The position numbers were made by a program, and so were the translations under genes. The notes beneath the pieces were generated by a model, which saw nothing but the letters and a program-made list of their open reading frames with translations, was not told the DNA's origin and made no database searches. Below are positions 8,064 to 16,475 of a stretch of DNA of 55,222 nt, one piece after another (the first letter of the stretch is position 1; each line of letters begins with the position of its first letter). Where the stretch lies: NCBI RefSeq assembly GCF_001542415.1, contig NZ_LNCU01000010.1, forward strand, positions 217,786 through 273,007, given 5' to 3'. The stretch comes from Bradyrhizobium macuxiense (GTDB lineage Bacteria > Pseudomonadota > Alphaproteobacteria > Rhizobiales > Xanthobacteraceae).

Positions 8064-8147
8064 CGCTGCAATCAGCCGAATCGGCGTGTCGGCCGGCGGC
8101 CTCGGCCGCTAAGTTCGCCGTTTCCTCGAAGACCCGAAACAGACGCC

Positions 8148-8942
8148 ATGAACCAGTATCACGATCTGCTCGAACGCATCCTCGCCGACGGCGCGGAGAA
8201 GCACGACCGCACCGGCACCGGCACGCTGTCGATCTTCGGCCATCAGATGCGCTTCAACCTGTCGGCCGGCTTCCCGATGCTGACCACCAAGCGGCTGCCG
8301 CTGAAGGCGATCGTGCACGAGCTGCTCTGGTTCCTCGCCGGCGATACCAACATCAAATATCTCAACGACAACGGCGTCACGATCTGGGACGAATGGGCCG
8401 ACGCCAATGGCGATCTCGGCCCGGTCTATGGCTCGCAATGGCGCTCATGGCCCGCGCCTGATGGCCGCAGCATCGACCAGATTGCCAACGTCATCGAGAT
8501 GATCAAGCGCAACCCGGACTCGCGGCGGCTGATCGTCAGCGCCTGGAATCCGGCCGAGGTCGACAAGATGGCGCTGCCGCCGTGCCACTGCCTGTTCCAG
8601 TTCTACGTCGCCAACGGCAAATTGTCGTGCCAGCTCTACCAGCGCTCCGGCGACGTCTTCCTCGGCGTGCCCTTCAACATCGCCTCCTATGCGCTGCTCA
8701 CCATGATGGTGGCGCAGGTGACCGGCCTGAAGCCCGGCGACTTCGTGCATTCGCTCGGCGATGCGCATCTCTATTCGAACCATCTCGAGCAGGCGAAGTT
8801 GCAGCTAACGCGGCCGACGCGGCCGCTGCCGACGATGACGATCAATCCCGATGTGAAGGACATCTTCGCGTTCCGTTACGAGGACTTCAAACTCGAGGGT
8901 TACGACCCGCACCCGCACATCAAGGCCGAAGTCGCGGTGTGA
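8148..8942 (+). CDS. thyA: thymidylate synthase
   Basis: 264-aa ThyA, the length of the E. coli enzyme. It converts dUMP and methylene-tetrahydrofolate to dTMP and dihydrofolate. The catalytic cysteine is C146 in [10 protein letters not shown]. Other conserved stretches are [19 protein letters not shown], the FLAGDTN loop, [26 protein letters not shown] and the C-terminal [13 protein letters not shown] that closes the active site. folA lies two genes downstream and regenerates the tetrahydrofolate consumed here. The GNAT gene between them starts 8 bp after the thyA stop. Confidence 0.98.
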   Translation: MNQYHDLLERILADGAEKHDRTGTGTLSIFGHQMRFNLSAGFPMLTTKRLPLKAIVHELLWFLAGDTNIKYLNDNGVTIWDEWADANGDLGPVYGSQWRSWPAPDGRSIDQIANVIEMIKRNPDSRRLIVSAWNPAEVDKMALPPCHCLFQFYVANGKLSCQLYQRSGDVFLGVPFNIASYALLTMMVAQVTGLKPGDFVHSLGDAHLYSNHLEQAKLQLTRPTRPLPTMTINPDVKDIFAFRYEDFKLEGYDPHPHIKAEVAV

Positions 8943-8950
8943 GGGATTGA

Positions 8951-9436
8951 ATGTCTCTCACCATCCGCCGCGCGCGGCCCGATGAGGCCGGACTGGTTTT
9001 CTCGCTGGTTCGCGAGCTCGCCGAATACGAAAAGCTGCTGCACGAGGTTCGCGCCAGCGAGGCCGACATTGCCGAGGCGCTGTTCGGCCCCAATCCGCGG
9101 CTGTTCTGCGACATCGCGGAATGGAACGGCGAGCCCGCAGGCTTCGCCGTCTGGTTCGTCAATTTCTCTACCTTTGCCGGCAGCCACGGCATCTATCTGG
9201 AGGATCTCTTCGTGCGGCCGGCGCTGCGTGGCAAGGGCATCGGCAAGGCGTTGCTCGTGCATCTGGCGCAGGAATGCGTCGCCAACGGATGGTCGCGCCT
9301 GCAATGGGCGGTGCTCGACTGGAACGCGCCGTCGATCGCGTTCTACAAATCGCTCGGCGCCGAGCTGATGGACGAATGGACGATTTGCCGCGTCTCCGAT
9401 GCCGCCCTCACGGCGCTGGCCAAGGGAGTACGCTGA
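8951..9436 (+). CDS. GNAT family N-acetyltransferase
   Basis: 161-aa acetyltransferase of the GNAT fold. The acetyl-CoA loop is in FVRPALRGKGIGKALLVHLA (the R-G-K-G-I-G-K pattern). The preceding strand, GFAVWFVNFSTFAGSHGIYLEDLF, is typical of diamine/polyamine N-acetyltransferase-like members, and WAVLDWNAPSIAFYKSLGAE closes the fold. It acetylates an amine of unknown identity. The gene sits between thyA and folA and its stop overlaps the folA start (TGATG), so it belongs to the same transcript. No link to folate metabolism is evident from the protein. Confidence 0.88.
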   Translation: MSLTIRRARPDEAGLVFSLVRELAEYEKLLHEVRASEADIAEALFGPNPRLFCDIAEWNGEPAGFAVWFVNFSTFAGSHGIYLEDLFVRPALRGKGIGKALLVHLAQECVANGWSRLQWAVLDWNAPSIAFYKSLGAELMDEWTICRVSDAALTALAKGVR

Positions 9437-9948
9437 TGGAGATCGTGCTCGTCGTTGCAGTCGCCGAGAACGGCGTGATCGGGCGCGACAACACAATTCC
9501 GTGGCGGCTGAAAACCGATCAGCAGCGCCTCAAGGCCATCACCATGAACAAGCCGGTCGTGATGGGACGCAAGACGTTTGAATCGCTGCGCAGGCCGCTT
9601 CCGGGACGAACCAACATCGTGGTGACGCGTGACGTGAATTACCAGGCTCGGGGCGCCGTCGTGACGACGTCGTTCGAAAACGCGCGCGCTGTTGCTCATG
9701 GCGACGCGCTGCGGCGTTTCGCCACCGAAATCGCCGTCATCGGCGGCGCGGAGATTTATGCCCAATGGATGGGTGTTGCCGATCGTTTGGAAATCACCGA
9801 AGTCCATGCCAGGCCTGACGGCGATACACGGTTTGACATAATCGATGCGAAGGACTGGGAAGAGGTCGCGCGTGTGCGGAATCCCGCCGGACCGGACGAC
9901 AGCGCCGACTTCTCCTATGTGACATATCGTCGGCGCGGCCGACGTTAA
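9436..9948 (+). CDS. folA: dihydrofolate reductase
   Basis: 170-aa DHFR beginning MEIVLVVAVAENGVIGRDN, with the substrate-loop IPWRLKTDQQRLKAIT, the NADPH-binding stretch PVVMGRKTFESLRRPLPGR and the C-terminal VIGGAEIYAQWM. It reduces dihydrofolate, the by-product of ThyA, to tetrahydrofolate. The start ATG overlaps the stop of the GNAT gene. An in-frame ORF extends upstream through the GNAT gene but is a shadow, because the family begins exactly at this methionine. Confidence 0.96.
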   Translation: MEIVLVVAVAENGVIGRDNTIPWRLKTDQQRLKAITMNKPVVMGRKTFESLRRPLPGRTNIVVTRDVNYQARGAVVTTSFENARAVAHGDALRRFATEIAVIGGAEIYAQWMGVADRLEITEVHARPDGDTRFDIIDAKDWEEVARVRNPAGPDDSADFSYVTYRRRGRR

Positions 9949-10008
9949 CCAATGTTTGCATTGACAAATTTGCCCCGACGCATAGCTCGTCTCGCCAGGA
10001 AGCTTGCG

Positions 10009-10037
10009 TTGTAAGGGCCCCGACGGTCCCCTATAAC
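10009..10037 (+). promoter_or_regulatory. putative sigma-70-type promoter for hflKC
   Basis: TTGTAA (10009-10014) and TATAAC (10032-10037) are separated by exactly 17 bp. They lie 57 bp upstream of the hflK ATG in the 145-bp gap after folA. A TTGACA at 9961 lacks a good -10 at the right spacing. Confidence 0.5.
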
Positions 10038-10093
10038 CGGGCCGGACATTCGAGCCCGGGCATCGCCGCCCGGACTTGCCGAGGAGATCTTTG

Positions 10094-11233
10094 ATGCCGT
10101 GGAAAAATCAGGGCGGGGGGCCGTGGGGCTCGGGTCCGAAAGGGCCGTGGGGCACAGGTCCGCAATCGGTTGGACCAAGGCCGCCGGATCTTGAGGATCT
10201 GCTGCGCCGCGGTCAGGACCGGCTGCAGCAATGGCTGCCCGGCGGGCATTTCAGCGGCGTCGGCATCGCCTTGATCCTGGCCGCCGCGCTGGTGATCTGG
10301 TTTGCGACCGGCATCTTCCGCGTTCAGTCCGAAGAGCTCGGCGTGGTCCTGCGGTTCGGCAAGTATGTGCGCGATGCGCAGCCGGGCCTGCGATATCACC
10401 TGCCGTATCCGATCGAGACAGTGTTGCTGCCGAAAGTGCTGCGCGTGAATACGACCTCGATCGGCATGACGCTGATCGACGATCCCGCCCGGCGCGGCCG
10501 CACCATGCGCGACGTGCCGGAGGAGAGCCTGATGCTGACCGGCGACGAGAACATCGTCGACGTCGACTTCACCGTGCTGTGGCGCATCAAGCCGAATGCC
10601 GCGGGCGAGTACCTCTTCAATATCCAGAACCCCGAGGGCACCGTGAAGGCGGTTGCCGAAAGCGCAATGCGCGAGGTGATCGGCCGGTCCGAGATTCAGC
10701 CGATCCTCACCGGCGCGCGGACCCAGACCGAAACGACCGTGCAGGACCTGATGCAGAGGACGCTCGACACCTATGGCGCGGGCATCCTGATCACGCAGGT
10801 GCAGATGCAGAAGGTCGACCCGCCGCAGCAGGTCATCGACTCGTTCCGCGACGTGCAGGCGGCGCGCGCCGACCTCGAGCGCGCGCAGAATGAGGCGCAG
10901 ACCTACGCCAACCGCGTCGTGCCCGAAGCACGCGGCCGGGCCGCGCAGATCATCCAGGCCGCCGAAGGCTACAAGGAGCAGGCGGTCGCCGAGGCCAAGG
11001 GCCAGAGCGCGCGCTTCCTGAAGATCTACGAAGAGTACAAGAAGGCCCCGGACGTGACGCGCGAACGCATCTATTTGGAAACCATGGAGCGCGTGCTCGG
11101 TGGCGCCGACAAGCTGGTTTACGACGGCGGCAAGGGCCAGAACGTCGTGCCCTATCTTCCCCTGAGCGAGCTGACGACGCGGCGTCCGCCAGCGCCGGCC
11201 ACGACCGGCCAGCAGCAGGGGGGCACGCGATGA
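10094..11233 (+). CDS. hflK: FtsH protease activity modulator HflK
   Basis: 379-aa SPFH/band-7 protein. The cytoplasmic N-terminus is Gly/Pro/Trp-rich (GGGPWGSGPKGPWGTGPQ), followed by one membrane helix (GVGIALILAAALVIWFATGIF, about residues 55-75) and the SPFH domain with EELGVVLRFGKYVRDAQPGL. A coiled coil in the C-terminal third (QAARADLERAQNEAQTYANR) follows. HflK with HflC forms a large cage around FtsH in the inner membrane and restrains its proteolysis. The ATG at 10094 has GAGGAG just upstream. It overlaps hflC by 4 bp. Confidence 0.96.
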   Translation: MPWKNQGGGPWGSGPKGPWGTGPQSVGPRPPDLEDLLRRGQDRLQQWLPGGHFSGVGIALILAAALVIWFATGIFRVQSEELGVVLRFGKYVRDAQPGLRYHLPYPIETVLLPKVLRVNTTSIGMTLIDDPARRGRTMRDVPEESLMLTGDENIVDVDFTVLWRIKPNAAGEYLFNIQNPEGTVKAVAESAMREVIGRSEIQPILTGARTQTETTVQDLMQRTLDTYGAGILITQVQMQKVDPPQQVIDSFRDVQAARADLERAQNEAQTYANRVVPEARGRAAQIIQAAEGYKEQAVAEAKGQSARFLKIYEEYKKAPDVTRERIYLETMERVLGGADKLVYDGGKGQNVVPYLPLSELTTRRPPAPATTGQQQGGTR

Positions 11234-12135
11234 GGTCCCCCGTCGCGGGCATTGCGGCCCTGATCGTCCTGTTCGTCCTGATCATCGTCGCCTACAGCTC
11301 GGTGTTCACCGTGCAGCAGACCGAGCAGGCCCTCGTGGTCCGGTTCGGCAAGCCGGTTGACGTGGTCACGCAGCCTGGCCTGAACTTCAAGGTTCCGTTC
11401 ACCGACAGCGTCATCCTGATCGACAAGCGTATCCTCGATCTCGAAAACCCGTCGCAGGAAGTGATCGCGTCGGACCAGAAGCGACTGGTCGTTGACGCCT
11501 TCGCCCGCTATCGCATCAAGGACGCGCTGCGCTTCTACACCAGCGTCGGCTCGATCCAGTCCGCCAACCTGCAGCTGACCACGCTGTTGAATGCGTCGTT
11601 GCGGCGCGTGCTCGGCGAGGTCAACTTCATCGCGGTGGTTCGGGACGAGCGCGAGAAGCTGATGTCGCGGATCCGCGATCAGCTCGACAAGGAGGCCGAC
11701 GGCTACGGCATCCAGGTCGTCGACGTGCGCATCCGCCGCGCCGATCTGCCGGAGCAGAACAGCCAGGCGGTCTATCAGCGCATGCAGACGGAACGTCAGC
11801 GTGAAGCCGCCGAGTTCCGTGCCCAGGGCGGGCAGAAGGGGCAGGAAATCCGCTCCAAGGCCGATCGCGAGGCAACCGTGATCGTTGCAGAGGCGAACTC
11901 GACCGCCGAGCAGACGCGCGGCGCCGGCGATGCCGAGCGCAACCGCCTGTTCGCCGAAGCCTACAGCAAGGATCAGGACTTCTTCGCGTTCTATCGCTCG
12001 ATGACAGCCTATGAGAATGGCCTGAAGTCCGGCGACACGCGTTTCCTGTTGCGGCCGGACTCGGAATTCTTCAAATATTTCGGCAGTGCCAGTGGCAAAC
12101 CGCCTGAGGCGGCGGCCGCCGCGCCGAAACAATAA
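11230..12135 (+). CDS. hflC: protease modulator HflC
   Basis: 301-aa partner of HflK. It has an N-terminal membrane anchor (IAALIVLFVLIIVAYSSVFTV), then the SPFH domain (QTEQALVVRFGKPVDVVTQP, DKRILDLENPSQEVIASDQK), and a coiled coil with AQGGQKGQEIRSKADREATV. The fold and length match the family. Its start codon overlaps the hflK stop (ATGA), the usual arrangement ensuring equal amounts. A strong hairpin follows 11 bp downstream. Confidence 0.96.
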   Translation: MRSPVAGIAALIVLFVLIIVAYSSVFTVQQTEQALVVRFGKPVDVVTQPGLNFKVPFTDSVILIDKRILDLENPSQEVIASDQKRLVVDAFARYRIKDALRFYTSVGSIQSANLQLTTLLNASLRRVLGEVNFIAVVRDEREKLMSRIRDQLDKEADGYGIQVVDVRIRRADLPEQNSQAVYQRMQTERQREAAEFRAQGGQKGQEIRSKADREATVIVAEANSTAEQTRGAGDAERNRLFAEAYSKDQDFFAFYRSMTAYENGLKSGDTRFLLRPDSEFFKYFGSASGKPPEAAAAAPKQ

Positions 12136-12146
12136 CGCCAACACAG

Positions 12147-12178
12147 GGCGGCGACGCGGATCATGCGTCGCCGCCTTT
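12147..12178 (+). terminator. intrinsic terminator after hflC
   Basis: GGCGGCGACGC and GCGTCGCCGCC form a perfect 11-bp stem with a 7-nt loop, then TTT. It sits between hflC and the DUF2065 gene and would end or attenuate the hflKC transcript. Confidence 0.7.
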
Positions 12179-12215
12179 CAAGAAGAAGAACTATGAAGCG
12201 GGAGATGGCCATCCG

Positions 12216-12416
12216 ATGAGGTCCATAGCGTTCGGCGACTTCCTCATCGGACTGGGAATCCTGTTCGTGCTCGAAGGCATCCTGTTCGCCGCAAGCCCGG
12301 CCTGGATGCGCCGGGCGATGAAGAGCGCGCTGGCGACACCCGACAACATTCTGCGTGTCGTCGGCATCGGCTCGGCGGTCTGCGGGCTGATCCTGATCTG
12401 GGTGGTGCGGCGCTAG
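12216..12416 (+). CDS. DUF2065 (YjeT-like) small membrane protein
   Basis: 66-aa protein with two membrane helices (FLIGLGILFVLEGILFAASP and VVGIGSAVCGLILIWVVRR) separated by a basic turn with PAWMRRAMKSALATPDNILR. This is the DUF2065 layout. In many proteobacteria the family gene sits beside hflKC, as here between hflC and the Do protease, which hints at a role in the same membrane quality-control setting. The molecular function is unknown. Confidence 0.85.
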   Translation: MRSIAFGDFLIGLGILFVLEGILFAASPAWMRRAMKSALATPDNILRVVGIGSAVCGLILIWVVRR

Positions 12417-12426
12417 GAATCAGATC

Positions 12427-12548
12427 GTCGTTCCGGGGCATGCAAAGCATGAACCTCAAGGGCGCAATTGCGCCCGAGGGAACCTCGAGATACCCCGGGG
12501 CGCAATCGCGCCCCTGAGGTCTGGTCCTTTGAACCATCCCGGAATGAC
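12427..12548. repeat. interspersed palindromic repeat between DUF2065 and the Do protease gene
   Basis: Outer arms 'gtcgttccgggg' and 'atcccggaatgac' are imperfect inverted copies. Between them lie two GC-rich hairpins (GGGCGCAATTGCGCCC and GGGGCGCAATCGCGCCCC). The overall shape is that of a dispersed bradyrhizobial palindrome. It occupies most of the 273-bp gap upstream of the protease start. Confidence 0.6.
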
Positions 12549-12689
12549 AAGCCAAGATTGAACACAATCGTGAGCTTCTTGCAGCCGGTTTTTCGCCGAA
12601 ATGGCCGGCTGAGATGCTTGCGCCGTACGCCCCTTCGGGCGCACTCTGCAATCAACGATTTTGACCCGTTTGCCTGGAGAAATTCCGAC

Positions 12690-14186
12690 ATGATCGCTGC
12701 CAGACCAGCCCTGAGCCGTCGCCTCCGCCTGATGGGAGCTGCGATCTCGATCGGTGCTGCGAGCATGCTGAGCTCCGTGCCGGCATTCGCGCGCGGTCCC
12801 GACGGCATCGCCGACATGACCGAGAAGGTGATCGATGCCGTCGTCAACATCTCGACGTCGCAAACGATCGAGGCCAAAGGCGGCGCGATGCCGCAACTGC
12901 CGCCGGGCTCGCCGTTCGAGGAGTTTTTTGACGACTTCTTCAAGAACCGCCGTGGACCGGGCGGCAAGGGTGGTGACAAGGGCGGCGAGTTCCAGCCGCG
13001 CAAGACCAACTCGCTGGGCTCCGGCTTCATCGTCGATGCGTCGGGCCTCGTCGTCACCAACAATCACGTCATCGCCGATGCCGACGAGATCAACGTCATT
13101 CTCAACGACGGCACCAAGATCAAGGCGGAGGTGGTCGGCATTGACAAGAAGACCGACCTCGCGGTGCTCAGGATCAAGCCGCCGAAGCCGCTTACCGCGG
13201 TGAAGTTCGGCGACAGTGACAAGATCCGCCTCGGCGACTGGGTCGTTGCGATCGGCAACCCGTTCAGCCTCGGCGGCACCGTCACCGCGGGCATCGTCTC
13301 GGCCAAGAACCGCGACATCAGCCAGGGTCCATATGACAGCTACATTCAGACCGACGCCGCCATCAATCGCGGCAATTCCGGCGGCCCGCTGTTCAACCTC
13401 GATGGCGAAGTGATCGGCGTCAACACGCTGATCATCTCGCCGACCGGCGGTTCGATCGGTCTCGGTTTCGCCGTGCCGTCGAAGACAGTGGCGGGTGTCG
13501 TCGAGCAGCTGGAGAAATACGGCGAGCTGCGCCGCGGCTGGCTCGGCGTGCGCATTCAGCAGGTCACCGACGAGATCGCCGAGAGCCTCAACATCAAGCC
13601 GGCGCGCGGCGCGCTGGTTGCCGGCGTCGACGACAAGGGCCCGGCCAAGCCGGCCGGCATCGAGCCCGGCGACGTCGTCGTGAAGTTCGACGGCAAGGAC
13701 GTGAAGGATCCGAAGGATCTATCGCGCATCGTTGCCGACACCGCGGTCGGCAAGGAGGTCGATGTCGTCGTCATCCGCAAGGGCAACGAGGAAACCCGCA
13801 AGGTGACCCTCGGCCGCCTCGAGGACAACGACAAGGTTCAGCAGGCCAACGCCAAGCCCAAGGACGAGCCGGTCGAGAAGCCGGTGACGCAGAAGGCGCT
13901 CGGCCTCGACCTGGCGTCGCTGAGCAAGGATCTGCGCACCAAGTACAAGATCAAGGACAGCGTGAAGGGCGTCATCGTCACCGGTGTCGAAGGTACCTCC
14001 GATGCTGCCGAGAAGCGCATGTCGGCCGGCGACGTCATCGTCGAGGTTGCGCAGGAGGCGGTCTCAAGCGCCGCCGATATCAAGAACCGCGTCGAGAAGC
14101 TGAAGAAGGACGGCAAGAAATCGGTGCTGCTGCTCGTCTCCAACGGCGACGGTGAGCTGCGCTTCGTCGCGCTGAGCGTGCAGTGA
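12690..14186 (+). CDS. Do family periplasmic serine endoprotease (DegP/DegQ type)
   Basis: 498-aa protein with a signal peptide (about residues 1-35, ending VPAFARG), a trypsin-like domain and two PDZ domains. The catalytic triad is H126 (TNNHVIAD), D156 (KTDLAVL) and S230 (GNSGGPLF). The first PDZ starts near LGVRIQQVTDEIAESL and the second near LGLDLASLSKDLRTKYKI. A Phe- and Gly-rich Q-linker (FEEFFDDFFKNRRGPGGKGG) precedes the protease core, as in other Do proteases. It degrades or refolds misfolded envelope proteins and fits its place next to hflKC. I use the ATG at 12690 because the open frame further upstream runs through the repeat. Confidence 0.93.
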   Translation: MIAARPALSRRLRLMGAAISIGAASMLSSVPAFARGPDGIADMTEKVIDAVVNISTSQTIEAKGGAMPQLPPGSPFEEFFDDFFKNRRGPGGKGGDKGGEFQPRKTNSLGSGFIVDASGLVVTNNHVIADADEINVILNDGTKIKAEVVGIDKKTDLAVLRIKPPKPLTAVKFGDSDKIRLGDWVVAIGNPFSLGGTVTAGIVSAKNRDISQGPYDSYIQTDAAINRGNSGGPLFNLDGEVIGVNTLIISPTGGSIGLGFAVPSKTVAGVVEQLEKYGELRRGWLGVRIQQVTDEIAESLNIKPARGALVAGVDDKGPAKPAGIEPGDVVVKFDGKDVKDPKDLSRIVADTAVGKEVDVVVIRKGNEETRKVTLGRLEDNDKVQQANAKPKDEPVEKPVTQKALGLDLASLSKDLRTKYKIKDSVKGVIVTGVEGTSDAAEKRMSAGDVIVEVAQEAVSSAADIKNRVEKLKKDGKKSVLLLVSNGDGELRFVALSVQ

Positions 14187-14195
14187 AGCTTGCTG

Positions 14196-14278
14196 GTCAT
14201 TGCCGGGCTTGACCCGGCAATCCATCGGCGAAAGATTCTGCAACGGAAGATGGATGCCCGGTCAAGCCCGGGCATGAC
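14196..14278. repeat. palindromic repeat at the convergent Do-protease/serB junction
   Basis: GTCATTGCCGGGCTTGACCC opens one arm and 'ggtcaagcccgggcatgac' closes the other. The centre carries matching 'atccatc' and 'gatggat'. The 83-nt imperfect palindrome fills the gap between two converging genes and could fold in either transcript, so it may act as a bidirectional terminator. Confidence 0.7.
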
Positions 14279-14292
14279 GGGTGTTAGCTAGG

Positions 14293-15196
<904 letters not shown>

Positions 15197-15198
<2 letters not shown>

Positions 15199-16126
15199 GC
15201 AGGCGCATTCGAAATTGTTGGACAAGGCCGTGCTTATCGCAGGGCCGACCGCCAGCGGCAAGTCGGCGCTGGGGCTGGAGCTGGCGCAAAAAGCCGGCGG
15301 GGTCGTGATCAACACAGACTCCATGCAGGTCTACCGCGACTTGCGGATCATCACGGCGCGGCCGACCGCCGATGAGGTGGCAACGGTTCCGCACCGGCTC
15401 TATGGCCATGTCGATGCGGGCGTGAATTTCTCAGCCGGAGCCTGGGTTGCCGATGCCGCAAATGTGCTTGCCGAAGCGCGCGGAGAGGGGCGGCTGCCGA
15501 TCTTCGTCGGTGGCTCGGGGCTGTATTTCAAGGCGCTGACGCAGGGGCTGTCGGCGGTGCCGCCGATCGCAACTGCAGTGCGCGACGGCGTTCGCGCACG
15601 GCTGGAGCGTGACGGTGTCGAGGCGCTGCATGCCGAACTGGCGCAGCGCGATCCGGTCTCGGCCGCGCGCTTGAAGCCGCGCGACCGCACCCGGATTGCG
15701 CGCGCGCTCGAGGTCGTCGAGGCGACAGGGCGACCGCTGCCCGACTGGCATCGCGAGGGCCTGCCGCCGTTGCTGCCGCCGGGCGAATTCCGCGCGCTGT
15801 TTCTCGCCCCCAAGCGCGAGCGGCTCTATGCGCGGATCGATGCGCGGTTCGGCGCGATGCTCGATTCCGGCGCGCTCGACGAGGTCGCGGCGCTGGCCGC
15901 GCGCGAGCTCGATCCGCTGCTGCCGGCCATGAAGGCCCATGGCGTGCCGGCCCTGATCCGGCACCTGAGGGGCGAGATCAGCCGGGAGGAGGCCGCCGAG
16001 ATCGGCCGGGCCGACACCCGCCATTACGCCAAGCGCCAGTTCACCTGGTTCCGCCATCAGCTCCCGGAATTCGAGTGGGTTGCGCCGGACGCGGCGCGGG
16101 AATGGCTGCGGCTCTCTCGCTTTTGA
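15197..16126 (+). CDS. miaA: tRNA dimethylallyltransferase
   Basis: 309-aa MiaA, which isopentenylates A37 of tRNAs reading UNN codons. It has the P-loop GPTASGKS (residues 16-23), the substrate motif [20 protein letters not shown], then [20 protein letters not shown] and the C-terminal [14 protein letters not shown]. The ATG at 15197 shares two bases with the oppositely oriented serB start (CATG). Its promoter must therefore lie within serB, or a later start is used, though the P-loop 16 residues in leaves little room. No downstream gene follows closely; the ilv promoter comes next. Confidence 0.94.
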
Positions 16127-16229
16127 TCGGGCGCCCGTCTGCCATGCGTGTTTCGCCGCGCAAAAATGCTCGCCGAACGGGCGGAACCCCGTTACACTCC
16201 CCCCAAACCGCGAAAATCTCTGCCTTGCC

Positions 16230-16257
16230 TTGACATTCAAGCTTTGGCCGCTATGTT
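16230..16257 (+). promoter_or_regulatory. putative promoter of the ilv transcript
   Basis: TTGACA (16230-16235) and TATGTT (16252-16257) are separated by 16 bp. Transcription would begin near 16265, about 27 nt before the leader-peptide start. The -35 is a consensus match. Confidence 0.6.
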
Positions 16258-16291
16258 TCGCGCGCAACCTTTGGGAAGCCTGAGCAGTCTC

Positions 16292-16357
16292 ATGCGCAAC
16301 ATTATTACCAAACTGCTTATCGCCGTCGTACCCAGGCACACCGCCGGGGATGGCTAG
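16292..16357 (+). CDS. ilv leader peptide (attenuation)
   Basis: 21-codon ORF reading MRNIITKLLIAVVPRHTAGDG, then TAG. Seven of nine consecutive codons from position 4 to 13 are Ile, Leu or Val (II, LLI, VV), the three end products of the pathway downstream. This is the classic composition of a branched-chain leader peptide whose translation speed sets attenuation. The stop codon lies inside the loop of the large hairpin that follows. The start is just downstream of a good promoter. Confidence 0.8.
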   Translation: MRNIITKLLIAVVPRHTAGDG

Positions 16358-16407
16358 CGGCCATCCAAATTCAGGCGGTGTGCATGGGGCCTCTCGGGCC
16401 CTTTTTT
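16336..16407 (+). promoter_or_regulatory. ilv attenuator: pause hairpin plus terminator
   Basis: A long hairpin pairs GCACACCGCC (16336-16345) with GGCGGTGTGC (16374-16383), a perfect 10 bp. Nested inside it, GGATGGC pairs with GCCATCC. Immediately downstream GGGCC/GGCCC (16387-16401) followed by TTTTTT forms an intrinsic terminator, before ilvI at 16476. If the ribosome stalls on the Ile/Leu/Val codons, the first hairpin would be disrupted and its 3' arm could compete with the terminator. The layout fits transcription attenuation, although I could not identify an unambiguous antiterminator pairing. Confidence 0.75.
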
Positions 16408-16475
16408 ATTTCCCGAAGCAGAATTCAAGAGAACTGACAAAAGTCGCGCAAAAACAAGCGCATCCGGAGCGAACC

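Noticed and set aside
9121..9435. N-terminal extension of the folA frame through the GNAT gene
   Set aside because: The 105 extra residues are Arg/Gly-rich and overlap the GNAT protein in another frame; DHFR family members begin at the ATG at 9436.
12427..14278. Repeated GC-rich hairpins considered as a CRISPR array
   Set aside because: There are only single dispersed palindromes without regular spacing or unique spacers, and no cas genes are present.
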